Positions 33,207 to 41,898 of a stretch of 64,000 bases of DNA are shown in pieces (the first letter of the stretch is position 1; each line of letters starts with the position of its first letter). This DNA is from JAJYKC01 sp035545735 (lineage in GTDB: Bacteria > Acidobacteriota > Terriglobia > Bryobacterales > Bryobacteraceae). The notes below the pieces were generated by a model. It saw only the letters and a list, made by a program, of their open reading frames with translations, had not been told where the DNA came from and searched no databases. The translations under genes were made by a program, and so were the position numbers. The stretch spans positions 1 to 64,000 of the forward strand of contig DASZXS010000083.1 of NCBI GenBank assembly GCA_035545735.1, read 5' to 3'.

Positions 33207-33800
33207 GTGCCGCGAAACGAAGAAGGCGAATACGAATTACTGCTGGGCAACCGCCAGTTGCTCAGCGTCTTTGTGATTGTCGTAGTTCTGTTGGGCATCT
33301 TTTTTGCCATGGGCTATGTCACCGGCAAGAATAGCGGCGCGCCCATCCTGGCCGCTTCGAAGCCGGGCGAAGCGGCGCCGGCGGAGCAGGCGGCGGCTCC
33401 GTCCAACGGCAATCCGTCTCCCAAGGCGTCCGCTGCCTCCGGCGAAGTGGCCGCGCCCCCCACAGATGCCGCGCCTGTCCCCGTGCCCGTGCCTCCCCCG
33501 CAAGCCTCTGCGGAAGCCGCGGCGAAACCGTCTCCCGTCGTGGACCGCGACTCCCTGCGTGACGTCGCCGAGCCAGCTTCCGGGCAAACTTTTTTGCAGA
33601 TCACTGCGGTCGCTCGCCACGATGCCGAACTGGTCTCCGATACATTGAATAAGCGTAATTTTCCGGCCCGTATCGCTCCTGGTCCCAAAGGCCTTTACCG
33701 CGTTTTGGTCGGCCCGGTGCGCGATGCGGCCAGCCTGGCCCGCTTGCGCACTTCACTCGAAGAAGCCGGGTTCCGCAACCCCATCGTGCGAAAATATTAG
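33207..33800 (+). CDS. SPOR-domain protein, single membrane anchor
   Basis: A 197-residue protein starting at GTG. It has a short cytoplasmic head, one helix (LLSVFVIVVVLLGIFFAMGY), a long Ala/Pro-rich linker (residues 45-115) and a C-terminal SPOR domain (FLQITAVARHDAELVSDTLN, GLYRVLVGPVRDAASLARLR). SPOR domains bind denuded glycan at division septa. It lies 6 bases after the slipin and one base before lipA, so it is part of the same run. Low-complexity composition in the linker is expected for periplasmic spacers. Confidence 0.88.
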   Translation: MPRNEEGEYELLLGNRQLLSVFVIVVVLLGIFFAMGYVTGKNSGAPILAASKPGEAAPAEQAAAPSNGNPSPKASAASGEVAAPPTDAAPVPVPVPPPQASAEAAAKPSPVVDRDSLRDVAEPASGQTFLQITAVARHDAELVSDTLNKRNFPARIAPGPKGLYRVLVGPVRDAASLARLRTSLEEAGFRNPIVRKY

Positions 33801-33801
33801 C

Positions 33802-34710
33802 TTGTCTCTCGTTCAGATCACGCCCCGCGAGCCTGCGGCGCCTCGTCTTCCGGAATGGCTGCGTGAGCGCAAAACGAATTTTCCGGCGGTTCACGAGCTG
33901 AAGACGGAGCTGCGCCGCCTCCGCCTTCATACCGTCTGCGAGTCGGCCCGGTGCCCCAACATGCATGAATGCTTCGCCCGTGGCGCGGCCACATTCATGA
34001 TTCTTGGCAACCTGTGCACTCGGGGCTGCGGTTTTTGTTCGGTTCCCAAAGGCGCGCCCTCGAAAAAGGCGTTTTCGCTTGATCCCGGCGAACCGGCCAA
34101 TGTGGCCCGCATGGCCGCATCGCTTAACCTTCGCTACGTCGTCATCACTTCGGTGAATCGTGATGACCTTCCCGACGGCGGTTCGGGCCATTTTGCCCAA
34201 ACCGTAATGGAGGTCCGGCGGGCCCTTCCCGAGGCGCGGGTCGAAGTTCTGACCCCGGATTTTTGCGGTGACATGGCAGCCGTCGCCCGAGTGCTGGATG
34301 CCGGCCCCCATGTCTTCAACCACAACATGGAAACCATCGCGCGCCTCTACCGCCGCGTCCGCCCCCAGGCCGATTATCGCCAGTCCCTGGAGGTTCTCGC
34401 TTTCGCAAAACGGCGCCGTCCAGACGTCCTCACCAAGTCTGGCCTCATGGTCGGCCTTGGCGAAAAACCGGAGGAAGTCGAAGGCCTGCTGCGTGATCTC
34501 CGGTCCTCCGCCGTCGACGTCGCAACCATCGGCCAATATCTTCAGCCGTCCCGCCGCAATCTCGCGGTAGCCGGGTACATCACCCCGGCTCAGTTCGATG
34601 CCTACCGGGATTACGGCCTCTCCATCGGCTTTAAGATGACCTTTAGCGGCCCCCTGGTTCGCAGTTCCTACATGGCGGAGCACACCGCCGGACAGGCTTT
34701 GCTGGGATAA
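33802..34710 (+). CDS. lipA: Lipoyl synthase
   Basis: A 302-residue radical-SAM enzyme that inserts two sulfurs into octanoyl groups on lipoyl domains. The auxiliary cluster motif is CESARCPNMHEC, the radical SAM motif CTRGCGFC. Other landmarks are YVVITSVNRDDLPDGGSGHF, VEVLTPDFCGD, GPHVFNHNMET, KSGLMVGLGE and IGQYLQPS. The best start is TTG at 33802, two bases after the SPOR gene stop; the frame is open upstream but would overlap the SPOR gene. No lipB in the window. Confidence 0.95.
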   Translation: MSLVQITPREPAAPRLPEWLRERKTNFPAVHELKTELRRLRLHTVCESARCPNMHECFARGAATFMILGNLCTRGCGFCSVPKGAPSKKAFSLDPGEPANVARMAASLNLRYVVITSVNRDDLPDGGSGHFAQTVMEVRRALPEARVEVLTPDFCGDMAAVARVLDAGPHVFNHNMETIARLYRRVRPQADYRQSLEVLAFAKRRRPDVLTKSGLMVGLGEKPEEVEGLLRDLRSSAVDVATIGQYLQPSRRNLAVAGYITPAQFDAYRDYGLSIGFKMTFSGPLVRSSYMAEHTAGQALLG

Positions 34711-34716
34711 CCGCGA

Positions 34717-36195
34717 GTGTTTCGCGTTCTCGATCGTCGCCGGACCGCCAACATTGCGCTAGCCCTCCTCACTGGCGTCCTTCTCGTCCTGCTTTTCCCC
34801 AATTTCTCGTTTACTTGGCTCGCGCCTGTCGCCTTGACGCCGCTCCTCCTCGCCCTGTCGCGAGAAGACAGCCTGCGCTGGCGTTTCCTTTACGGATACT
34901 TCGCCGGAGTCCTCTACTGGTTCAGCGTTTGCACTTGGATTGAATGCGTCCTCGAATACTTTGGCGGCATGGGCAAGTTCGGGGGATGGGGAGCCTTTCT
35001 GCTCTTCTGCGTGGCAAAGGCCATCCACTTGGGAGTGTTCGCGCTGTTTGCGGCTATTTTATTGCGAAAATCGTACGCGGTGATTGCGGTCCCCGCACTA
35101 TGGACCGGCATCGAGCGCACACATGGCCCGCTTGGTTTCGCCTGGCTCACCCTGGGCGACGCAGGCACTTCCATGGGACTGCCAATGCGTCTCGCTCCAT
35201 TCACGGGCGTCTACGGACTCTCCTTCGTCTTCGCCCTGACCGCCTGCGCATTGGCACTGCTTATTTTCCGCCGGCCCCGCCTCCACATCGCCTGGTGCGG
35301 CGTTCTCCTCCTGCTTCCTCTTCTTCCCTCCCTCCCCACGCCGGCGGCGGGAGACAAAACAGCCGTGCTGGTTCAAACCAATGCCGCTGAAGATGCGGAA
35401 TGGAATTCCGACTCTCTCTCCAGGTTCGAAGCCAGGTTGATGGAGATCTCCCTCACGGCTTCCACATCCGCGCCCGCCGAGTTGATCGTCTGGCCCGAAT
35501 CGCCCCTCCCGCTCTACTATTACCGCGGCGGCGGATTCCAAATCGACGCGCAGAACTTGGCCCGGGCATCGAATGCGTATTTCATTCTCGGCTCCGTCGC
35601 CCCCACCCTGTCGGGAGACCCTGCCAACTCGGCTCTTTTGATCAGCCCGGAGGGTAAATTGGTCGAGCGTTACGACAAAATGAACCTCGTGCCTTTTGGC
35701 GAATTCATTCCACCCGGCTTCGGATGGGTGAACCGTATCACGTCCGAAGCGGGGGACTTCGTTCCCGGCAAGCGAGTGGTCACCCTACCTGTTGACGGCC
35801 ATTCCATCGGCGCTTTCATCTGCTATGAATCGGCTTTCCCTGACTTTGTACGCCGGTTTACCGCGAAGGGAGCCGATCTGCTGGTCAACATTTCGAACGA
35901 CGGCTATTTCGGCCGCAGCGCCGCCCGCAACCAGCATTTGAAACTGGTCCGCATGCGGGCTGCCGAGAACGCCCGCTGGATTCTCCGCGACACGAACAAC
36001 GGGGTAACCGCCGTAATCGACCCCGCCGGACGGATCGCCGCCGAACTTCCTTCCTACAAACAAATAGCCGCGCGCGTCCGTTTCTCCTACGAGACGCGGA
36101 TGACCTTTTACGCGCAATACGGAGACTGGTTCGCCTGGTCTTGTCTGATTCTCTCGGCCATCGCCCTTCTACTGCCGCGATTCAAGAAAATCTGA
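34717..36195 (+). CDS. lnt: Apolipoprotein N-acyltransferase
   Basis: A 492-residue inner-membrane enzyme that adds the third acyl chain to lipoproteins. About seven helices in residues 10-200, then a nitrilase-like domain. The catalytic triad is visible: Glu261 in VWPESPLPLYYYR, Lys321 in YDKMNLVPFGEFIP and Cys369 in GAFICYESAFPDFVR. A final helix lies at about 470-485. It starts at GTG six bases after lipA. The stop is followed by a degenerate copy of a tRNA 3' end. Confidence 0.95.
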   Translation: MFRVLDRRRTANIALALLTGVLLVLLFPNFSFTWLAPVALTPLLLALSREDSLRWRFLYGYFAGVLYWFSVCTWIECVLEYFGGMGKFGGWGAFLLFCVAKAIHLGVFALFAAILLRKSYAVIAVPALWTGIERTHGPLGFAWLTLGDAGTSMGLPMRLAPFTGVYGLSFVFALTACALALLIFRRPRLHIAWCGVLLLLPLLPSLPTPAAGDKTAVLVQTNAAEDAEWNSDSLSRFEARLMEISLTASTSAPAELIVWPESPLPLYYYRGGGFQIDAQNLARASNAYFILGSVAPTLSGDPANSALLISPEGKLVERYDKMNLVPFGEFIPPGFGWVNRITSEAGDFVPGKRVVTLPVDGHSIGAFICYESAFPDFVRRFTAKGADLLVNISNDGYFGRSAARNQHLKLVRMRAAENARWILRDTNNGVTAVIDPAGRIAAELPSYKQIAARVRFSYETRMTFYAQYGDWFAWSCLILSAIALLLPRFKKI

Positions 36196-36221
36196 AGGGT
36201 GGCAGGAGCGGCGGGACCCGA
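36188..36221. repeat. Degenerate direct copy of the tRNA-Arg 3' end (possible att site)
   Basis: Bases 36198-36221 match 37561-37584, the 3' part of tRNA-Arg with its CCA, at 21 of 24 positions in the same orientation, and the 10 bases before add 7 more matches (28 of 34 overall). The copy lacks the rest of the tRNA. Similarity then stops sharply. This is the kind of direct repeat left by tRNA-targeting integrative elements. The first eight bases overlap the end of lnt. Confidence 0.55.
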
Positions 36222-36250
36222 GGTCCACGTCAGCGATGCTGCCCCGCCCT

Positions 36251-37198
36251 CTACCTCAGACCTGGAACCGGATTGAGTGGTCCGTCGTAGAAAACCTGTA
36301 AGTTGGTGGCGGAGTCCTTCTCAAATTGGAAGAACGCCACGGAGGAAAGACTCGGCCCGCCGTCAACGGTAAGCTTCAGAACGCCCGGCGGCAATGGCGT
36401 TGGTATGATATCTCTCAGAAGAAACCCCTGCACGGCCCCTACGGGAATCGACGGCGTCGCCGCTTGTCCGATCAGAGATCCGTTGGCGTCAAACACTTGA
36501 ACGTTGAAAACGGCCGGTACTCTGGACTGGTTGCAAATCGCAAAAGAAATCTGGTGTTCGGCGTCCTGGACGCCCATTGCCGACCATCTGGGTAAGATGC
36601 CAGGCGGCTGAAAAGAAGAAAAGCCGGAGTCCCAGGCGATCGGAACAGTTAGCGACAAGGACTTGATCGGCGCGAAGGAATACCGCAATTGCGGAGCCAC
36701 GTTGGCACAAGTGGTGGCGTCCGGGCAGAAGATATTTACGTATACGAAACCGGTCTGCGTCGCTTCGTACTGAGGGGCGTTGTCTGTCGCGCCCAGAAGG
36801 AGGATTTCCGAAGGCTGGTTGGCGTTCAACACCGACTCGATCAGATTGCTGGAGACTGCGGGGGCGCCATTACCCAAAGTGGCGTCCATCGAGACGCGCT
36901 TGCCATCCTGCCAGAAACCATAATCGATGCCGATCGGGCCTGACGCCGGTGCCGCCACGCGGATCGAAGAATTCCACCCGCCTCCCGCGGCCATCCAAAC
37001 AAACGTCCCACTGACGAGGCACGAAGTCCCCAGTCCTCCCGAGGCGAGCTGGACTTGAATGGCCAAGGCATGGGCGGCAGAGCAATCGAGATTAGGATCA
37101 GTGGACCAAAACTTCGCTCCGGTGGTCGGTGGTGACGCATACAACCCAACACCAGTCACGGCGATCAGTCCCCAAAGATAGAGCGATTTCAAAAGCAC
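36251..37198 (-). CDS. Secreted hypothetical protein
   Basis: A 315-residue protein with a signal peptide (MLLKSLYLWGLIAVTGVGLY, then ASPPTTG). The mature part is beta-rich, with repeated Trp/Gly segments (SGTFVWMAAGGGWNSSIRVA, ISFAICNQSRVPAVFNVQVF) and an FN3-like or pilus-like C-terminus (LLRDIIPTPLPPGVLKLTVD). Cysteines at NLDCSAA, TSCLVS, IFCPDATTC and ICNQ could form disulfides. No function recognised. It is the only gene between the degenerate tRNA copy and the tRNA itself, so it may be cargo of a small insertion. Confidence 0.7.
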   Translation of the reverse strand: MLLKSLYLWGLIAVTGVGLYASPPTTGAKFWSTDPNLDCSAAHALAIQVQLASGGLGTSCLVSGTFVWMAAGGGWNSSIRVAAPASGPIGIDYGFWQDGKRVSMDATLGNGAPAVSSNLIESVLNANQPSEILLLGATDNAPQYEATQTGFVYVNIFCPDATTCANVAPQLRYSFAPIKSLSLTVPIAWDSGFSSFQPPGILPRWSAMGVQDAEHQISFAICNQSRVPAVFNVQVFDANGSLIGQAATPSIPVGAVQGFLLRDIIPTPLPPGVLKLTVDGGPSLSSVAFFQFEKDSATNLQVFYDGPLNPVPGLR

Positions 37199-37562
37199 AC
37201 AAGTTCTCCAATGGATGCCATCTTCTTGCAGTAAAGACCGGAGGTCCCCGGCCTTCTCTTACTGTCTCTTACTGTACGGCTTTGGCATGCGTGATCGGAG
37301 GCAACGCGTGTAGATCTTTTGTAACTTCTTTGTAAATGAGCCACGTCAGGATGGCCTACGGGCTCGGCGGGCGGCTGTTTTAGATAGCGTGCAATTCTCA
37401 ACACCGCTAGCTTACGGGACACGCGTTTGCGGCAGATGCAGCAGGCTATGAGCTTTGTATAGAACTGCGTGTGCGCTCGCTTTCGAAGTGGTTGCCGCTG
37501 GAACAGGCAAGTGGCCGTTCGATGTGTTCCGCTGCTTCAGCGGTTCCGGACAATCTGAGAGG
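37199..37562. other. Non-coding stretch before tRNA-Arg
   Basis: About 360 bases with no convincing gene. It holds the promoter side of the secreted protein gene and a perfect tandem repeat of TCTCTTACTG (37255-37274). Short open frames here have no start or family features. Nothing else stands out. Confidence 0.5.
37255..37274. repeat. Tandem 10-bp repeat TCTCTTACTG x2
   Basis: Two perfect adjacent copies, about 60-75 bases upstream of the secreted protein start. Could be slippage or a repeated binding site. Confidence 0.5.
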
Positions 37563-37639
37563 TGGTAGGAGCGGCAGGACTCGAACCTGCGACCCCGTGC
37601 TTAGAAGGCACGTGCTCTATCCAGCTGAGCTACGCTCCC
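37563..37639 (-). tRNA. tRNA-Arg (anticodon TCT)
   Basis: Reads on the minus strand from GGGAGCGTAGCTCAGCTGGA; acceptor stem GGGAGCG pairs with CGCTCCT (first pair G-U). The anticodon loop is CTTCTAA giving anticodon TCT; the T-loop GGTTCGAGTCC is normal. The CCA end is genome-encoded (37563-37565). It decodes AGA. A degenerate copy of its 3' end lies at 36188-36221. Confidence 0.95.
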
Positions 37640-37689
37640 ACGAATCTACCTATTATCGCAATACCGGAGACAATACCGGAGAGCGGCAC

Positions 37690-38035
37690 GCCTCAAAAAT
37701 GCGTCGCATTTGGCGCGCCCTGCAAGTACTTGCTGGTCAGCGATTGCGTCGCGTGCAAGAGCTCCGGGGCGTGCCGGTGAACACGATGTGTCCACCCTTG
37801 CTGCCGCCTTCGGGTCCAAGATCGATCACCCAGTCTGCGTGCCGCACTACGTGCATATTGTGCTCGATCACGATTACCGTGTTCCCGGCGTCCGCCAGAT
37901 GGTCGAGGATCACGAGGCGATGGCCGACGTCCGACATGATGCAGCCCCGTCGTTGGCTCATCGAGGACATAGACGCTGCCCTTCTTGTGAAGCTCGCTGG
38001 CGACGAGCGTAATTGGCGCGCTGTTTTCCGATCCG
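37690..38035 (-). pseudogene. uvrA: Broken uvrA C-terminal fragment
   Basis: Three frame segments on the minus strand rebuild the end of a UvrA ATPase: SELHKKGSVYVLDEPTTGLH (Walker B region) in one frame, then HRLVILDHLADAGNTVIVIE and WVIDLGPEGGSKGGHIVFTG in another, then LLHATQSLTSKYLQG back in the first. At least two frameshifts break it and everything N-terminal is missing. It abuts the SRPBCC gene. It is a decayed fragment of a UvrA paralog, sitting 50 bases from the tRNA. Confidence 0.85.
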
Positions 38036-38041
38036 CTCGCT

Positions 38042-38593
38042 TCATTGCTTTTGTCCCGCCTTGGGCGGCCAGGCGGGGGGCTCGACGCCGAACTGTTGCG
38101 CATACTCCGCGTGCAATCTCTGCCAGCCGCTCAATTTCATGCTATCGGCGCCGGCGAGACGCCCAATGGGAGTTCCGCTGAGAAAGCGATCCAGAACATC
38201 GAAGCAAATGTGCCACCCGGTCGCGCCCATCGAGATGAAGCGGCGATCGATATTGTGCCACAGCGTCAGGCGCGTGCCGCCATCCAACTCCTCGAGTTCC
38301 CACCGTATGCCGCTATACTCAAGGACCCGGGGAGCATCGGCGCGCGTCACCGTTGTTTCCTGCGGTCCACGCGCTCCCACCCAGGTGAGATTCACCGTTC
38401 CCACCGTGTCCAGTCCCGCATCGGCTTCAAAGGGAGCCCACTCGCGCAGATGCGCCGGGTCGGTGAGCGCCCGCCAGACTTTTTCCGGCGAGTGTCGTAG
38501 TTCTCTGACGAGAACCAGCGTCCACTTCTCACCCTCCTTCTGTATCCGCGCCCCGCGGGCCGGCCCCGGTTCGTACTGGTCGCGACCGCTCAT
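38042..38593 (-). CDS. SRPBCC (AHSA1-like) domain protein
   Basis: A 183-residue protein with the START-like fold: VRELRHSPEKVWRALTDPAH, LREWAPFEADAG, VLEYSGIRWELEELDGGTRL and TGWHICFDVLDRFLSG. AHSA1-type proteins bind hydrophobic ligands or chaperones; the ligand is unknown. It ends next to the uvrA remnant, which suggests that an insertion or deletion joined them. It is downstream of the AtuA gene pair with 8 bases between. Confidence 0.85.
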   Translation of the reverse strand: MSGRDQYEPGPARGARIQKEGEKWTLVLVRELRHSPEKVWRALTDPAHLREWAPFEADAGLDTVGTVNLTWVGARGPQETTVTRADAPRVLEYSGIRWELEELDGGTRLTLWHNIDRRFISMGATGWHICFDVLDRFLSGTPIGRLAGADSMKLSGWQRLHAEYAQQFGVEPPAWPPKAGQKQ

Positions 38594-38601
38594 AGGGATG
38601 T

Positions 38602-38952
38602 CTACCGCCCCGACTCCTCCGGCGCCGCCAGGTCGTCCTCGCGAACCTCGATCTCCATCGTCAGGATACCCGCGCCCAGCGTCTTCCCCTGCGCATCCAC
38701 CCGCAGCGATAGCGTCCCCCCGCCGCCCAGCGATTCATGCAGCAGGAAGTTCACCGCCCCCAGGTTCGGCAGTTCAAACCTTTCCACCTTGCCCTTCACC
38801 AGCCCGCCAAAGTGCGCCTTTACTCGCTCGGGCGTCAATTCGCGAACCAGAATGGGATAGTGCCTCTCCTCGTACACAATCACGCCGACGTTTGCCGTGT
38901 CGCCCTTGTCTCCGGAGCGTCCGTGCGCAATGCGCGAAAGTGGAATCGTCAT
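38602..38952 (-). CDS. AtuA-associated small protein (ferredoxin-fold domain)
   Basis: A 116-residue protein: PLSRIAHGRSGDKGDTANVG, VGVIVYEERHYPILVRELTP and NLGAVNFLLHESLGGGGTLS are signatures of the C-terminal AtuA-like domain often encoded as a separate gene. Its ATG overlaps the AtuA stop by four bases. It probably works with the larger AtuA protein; biochemistry of the pair is not established. Confidence 0.88.
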   Translation of the reverse strand: MTIPLSRIAHGRSGDKGDTANVGVIVYEERHYPILVRELTPERVKAHFGGLVKGKVERFELPNLGAVNFLLHESLGGGGTLSLRVDAQGKTLGAGILTMEIEVREDDLAAPEESGR

Positions 38953-40286
38953 CCCTCAAAAACCTCCACGGTGGTCGAAATTGCCTCGCGCGGAACCAGC
39001 GCGGGCCAATAGGCGACCACTTCTCGCACAGCCGGGCGCCCGTCCCCAAATCCGGTCGCCGTGGGCGGTCCGTTCAAAATCAGCGGCGCGATCTCCCGCG
39101 TGAACCGGTCGATCGGCTTTCGCTCTCTCCCCCGCACGCCGATCCGCAGCTGCACTTCGGGAGGATTCGGACTCGGCGGCGCCGCACCCCCATGACAAGC
39201 GTTCCACCCGAGTATCTCCGTGTGAATTTCCTCAAATTCCAACCCAAGCTGCTCCAAACGCTCCCGCACAATCCGGTCGGCGGCGCGCGCCTTTTCAATG
39301 GCCTGGGGAGCACTGTAGACCAGCGTTCCTATTGCCTTCCACCCGTAGGTGTAGCTGATGGACAATTTCAGCATCGGCGTCCGGGCGCCGCCGCGAATTC
39401 CCGACACGCGCACCCGGTTTTCTCCGTCCGATTTGAGCCGGATGCTCGTAAAATCCGCGGTGCAATCCGGAGTAATGTAGTTCAGCGGATCGCCCAGTTC
39501 ATAGAGCAACTGCTCCTTGACCGAATCGAGCGACACCCGCCCCCCTGTACCCGCATGCTTCGTGATCACGAAGGACCCATCGGGTTCCGCCTCGATAATC
39601 GGATACCCGATGTTCGCCATATCGGGAATACTTTGCCAGTCCGCCTGGCAGTTGCCACCCGTGCACTGCGCGCCGCATTCCACGATATGCCCGGCGATCG
39701 TCCCCGCCGCGAGTTTGTCAAACTCATCCGGCTTCCATCCAAAGCGGTGCACCATCGGAGCGAGCGCCAGAGCCGTATCGGTGCAGCGCCCCGCGATCAC
39801 CACATCCGCTCCCGTACCCAGCGCTTCCGCCAGAGGAAACGCTCCTATATAAGCATTCGCGCTGAGAATCGCGGGCCGGATCGTGCTGAGCGGTTCGCCC
39901 GTTTCCATGTTCTCCATCGCGTAGCCCGCCGCCACCAGCTCATCCAGCCGCGAAAAGATGTCGTCGCCCAGCACCACCGCCACTTTCAGCTTTGGCGCCA
40001 GCCTCCGGACCTGCCGCGCGCACGCAATCGGGTTCACTCCACCGGCGTTCGCGATGACCTTCACGTTCCGCTCGCGCAGCTTCCGCGCAATCCGTTCGAT
40101 GAGCGGTGGAAAATCCCGCGCATACCCGAGATTCGGATCGGCCTCTTTCTGCTTCTGTAAAATTGACATCGTGATCTCGGCCAGATAGTCCAGGATCAGG
40201 TAGTCGATAGGGCCCTGTTCCACCAGCCGGACCGGCGCTTCCAGCCAGTCGCCCCAAAAGCCCTGCCCGTTCGCGATGCGAATCAT
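38949..40286 (-). CDS. AtuA-like (DUF1446) protein
   Basis: A 445-residue protein. IANGQGFWGDWLEAPVRLVE, DYLILDYLAEITMSILQKQK and ANAGGVNPIACA are DUF1446 hallmarks; further on ADVVIAGRCTDTALALAPMV and CTGGNCQADW. In pseudomonads AtuA is linked to acyclic terpene (citronellol/geraniol) catabolism; in other taxa it accompanies acyl-CoA carboxylases. I chose ATG 40286, which overlaps the carboxyltransferase stop by four bases. The operon order carboxyltransferase-atuA-small protein is typical. Confidence 0.9.
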   Translation of the reverse strand: MIRIANGQGFWGDWLEAPVRLVEQGPIDYLILDYLAEITMSILQKQKEADPNLGYARDFPPLIERIARKLRERNVKVIANAGGVNPIACARQVRRLAPKLKVAVVLGDDIFSRLDELVAAGYAMENMETGEPLSTIRPAILSANAYIGAFPLAEALGTGADVVIAGRCTDTALALAPMVHRFGWKPDEFDKLAAGTIAGHIVECGAQCTGGNCQADWQSIPDMANIGYPIIEAEPDGSFVITKHAGTGGRVSLDSVKEQLLYELGDPLNYITPDCTADFTSIRLKSDGENRVRVSGIRGGARTPMLKLSISYTYGWKAIGTLVYSAPQAIEKARAADRIVRERLEQLGLEFEEIHTEILGWNACHGGAAPPSPNPPEVQLRIGVRGRERKPIDRFTREIAPLILNGPPTATGFGDGRPAVREVVAYWPALVPREAISTTVEVFEG

Positions 40287-41878
40287 AAGGTGTCCAACAC
40301 CCGGTGGCCGCGGTGCCCGCTCGCGAGAGCCGCTTCGAGAGCGAAGGTCAACACGCGGCGCGTCTCCAGAGGATCGATCAATGCGTCCACATGCCCGCGC
40401 GCCGCGCCCTGCAGAGCGTCGAGCCACCTTTCGTAGTCCGCCTTCGTCTTCTCAATCCGCGCCTGTAGTTCTTCTGGCACTGGCTTTCCTTCTCCCCTCA
40501 GGCGCTCCAGTTCGGCCCCATGAATCGCCTGCACCGCCGAATCGCCTTCCATCACGCCGATCCTCGCCGTCGGCCACCCAAACGCGAAATTCGGATCGAA
40601 ACCCTGCCCGGCCATCGCGTAGTATCCCGCCCCACTCGCATGATTCAGCGTCAGGATGATTTTCGGCACGGTCGCACAGGCCATCGCCTCCACCATTTCG
40701 GCGCCCGCGCGGATGATCCCCTCGCTCTCTGCATCCACCCCAACCATGAATCCCGAAACGTCCTGCAAATACAACAGGGGTGTGCCGCTGCGCTCGGCGT
40801 TCTCTACAAAGTAAGCGACCTTCCGCGCCGACTCCGTATATACGATTCCACCGATCCGCGGGCCTTCCGGCGTTTTCAGAAACCCGCGCCGGTTGGCGAT
40901 CAACGCCACCGGAAAACCGGCTAAATGTGCGTAGGCGCAGAGCATCTCCGGCGCGTGCTCCGGTTGAAACTCGACATATCCGTCGCCATCCACCAGCCGC
41001 GCGATCGCTTCTTCCGTCGGATAAGGCAGGCGGTGATCGGCGGGTAGAAGATCGTAAAGCCCGTCAGCGGATTTCGCCGGCGGAGTCCCCTTGGGCGCGG
41101 CCGCCGGCGCGGGTAAATCGCGAAAACGGCATCGGATGAGTTCCAGGCACTCGCGGTCGTCCTTCGCCTTCAAATGCGCCACGCCGCTCACCGAGGTGTG
41201 CAACTGCGCGCCGCCCAGTGTCTCGGCATCCACCACTTGCCCCACGGCGCCTTTCACCAGGTTGGGACCGCCCAGACCCATAAAGCTGGTGCCTTCCACC
41301 ATGAGGATGATGTCGCTGAGCGCCGGCAAATACGCCCCACCAGCGATGCAGGGCCCCATCACCGCCGCTATCTGCGGAATGCGCAGCACCCGCCGCATCA
41401 GCGAGTTGTAGTAGAAGATCCGCGCCGCCCCGTATTGGCCCGGAAAAATCGAATCCTGATAGGGAAGATTGACGCCCGCCGAGTCCACCAGATAGACGAT
41501 CGGCAGCCGGTTCCGCATCGCAATCTCCTGGGCGCGCAGAATCTTCGTGATTGTCTCCGGCCACCACGCCCCCGCTTTTACCGTCGCGTCATTCGCGACT
41601 ACCACCGCCGGGCGCCCTTCGATCTTTCCCAGGCCGGTCACCACCCCCGCGCCCGGTGCCTGTCCGTCGTATTGGTCGTAAGCGATCAGCAGCCCGATCT
41701 CCAGGAACAGCGTCCCCGTGTCGATTAGGTGCGCGATGCGTTCGCGCGCGGTCATCTTTCCGTCGCGGTGCTGCTTTTCGATTTTCCTGGGTCCGCCGCC
41801 GAGCCGGAGCTTATCCTCTAAATCCAGAAGCCCCTCAACGAGTTGCCTCATCTGGCTCGCGGCGCCGGCCGTGTTCAC
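40283..41878 (-). CDS. Acyl-CoA carboxylase, carboxyltransferase subunit
   Basis: A 531-residue biotin-dependent carboxyltransferase of the methylcrotonyl/geranyl-CoA type: KMTARERIAHLIDTGT, FLEIGLLIAYDQYDGQAPGA, an N-CT oxyanion region (ARIFYYNSLMRRVLRIPQIA, VMGPCIAGGAYLPALSD) and C-CT (LYLQDVSGFMVG, LTLNHASGAGYYAMAGQGFD). It moves CO2 from biotin to an acyl-CoA. The start is either GTG 41878 or ATG 41851. No biotin carboxylase or carrier gene lies nearby, so the partner subunit must be elsewhere. Confidence 0.9.
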   Translation of the reverse strand: MNTAGAASQMRQLVEGLLDLEDKLRLGGGPRKIEKQHRDGKMTARERIAHLIDTGTLFLEIGLLIAYDQYDGQAPGAGVVTGLGKIEGRPAVVVANDATVKAGAWWPETITKILRAQEIAMRNRLPIVYLVDSAGVNLPYQDSIFPGQYGAARIFYYNSLMRRVLRIPQIAAVMGPCIAGGAYLPALSDIILMVEGTSFMGLGGPNLVKGAVGQVVDAETLGGAQLHTSVSGVAHLKAKDDRECLELIRCRFRDLPAPAAAPKGTPPAKSADGLYDLLPADHRLPYPTEEAIARLVDGDGYVEFQPEHAPEMLCAYAHLAGFPVALIANRRGFLKTPEGPRIGGIVYTESARKVAYFVENAERSGTPLLYLQDVSGFMVGVDAESEGIIRAGAEMVEAMACATVPKIILTLNHASGAGYYAMAGQGFDPNFAFGWPTARIGVMEGDSAVQAIHGAELERLRGEGKPVPEELQARIEKTKADYERWLDALQGAARGHVDALIDPLETRRVLTFALEAALASGHRGHRVLDTL

Positions 41879-41898
41879 GATTTCCAGTATATCCGTCG

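Noticed and set aside
33601..34683. A 360-codon minus-strand open frame
   Set aside because: Antisense to lipA, whose cluster motifs are clear.
37199..37562. Small genes in the stretch before the tRNA
   Set aside because: The short open frames lack ribosome sites and coding composition.
38013..40160. A 715-codon plus-strand open frame
   Set aside because: Antisense to the AtuA gene pair and SRPBCC gene, low complexity in Ser/Pro/Arg, no domain.
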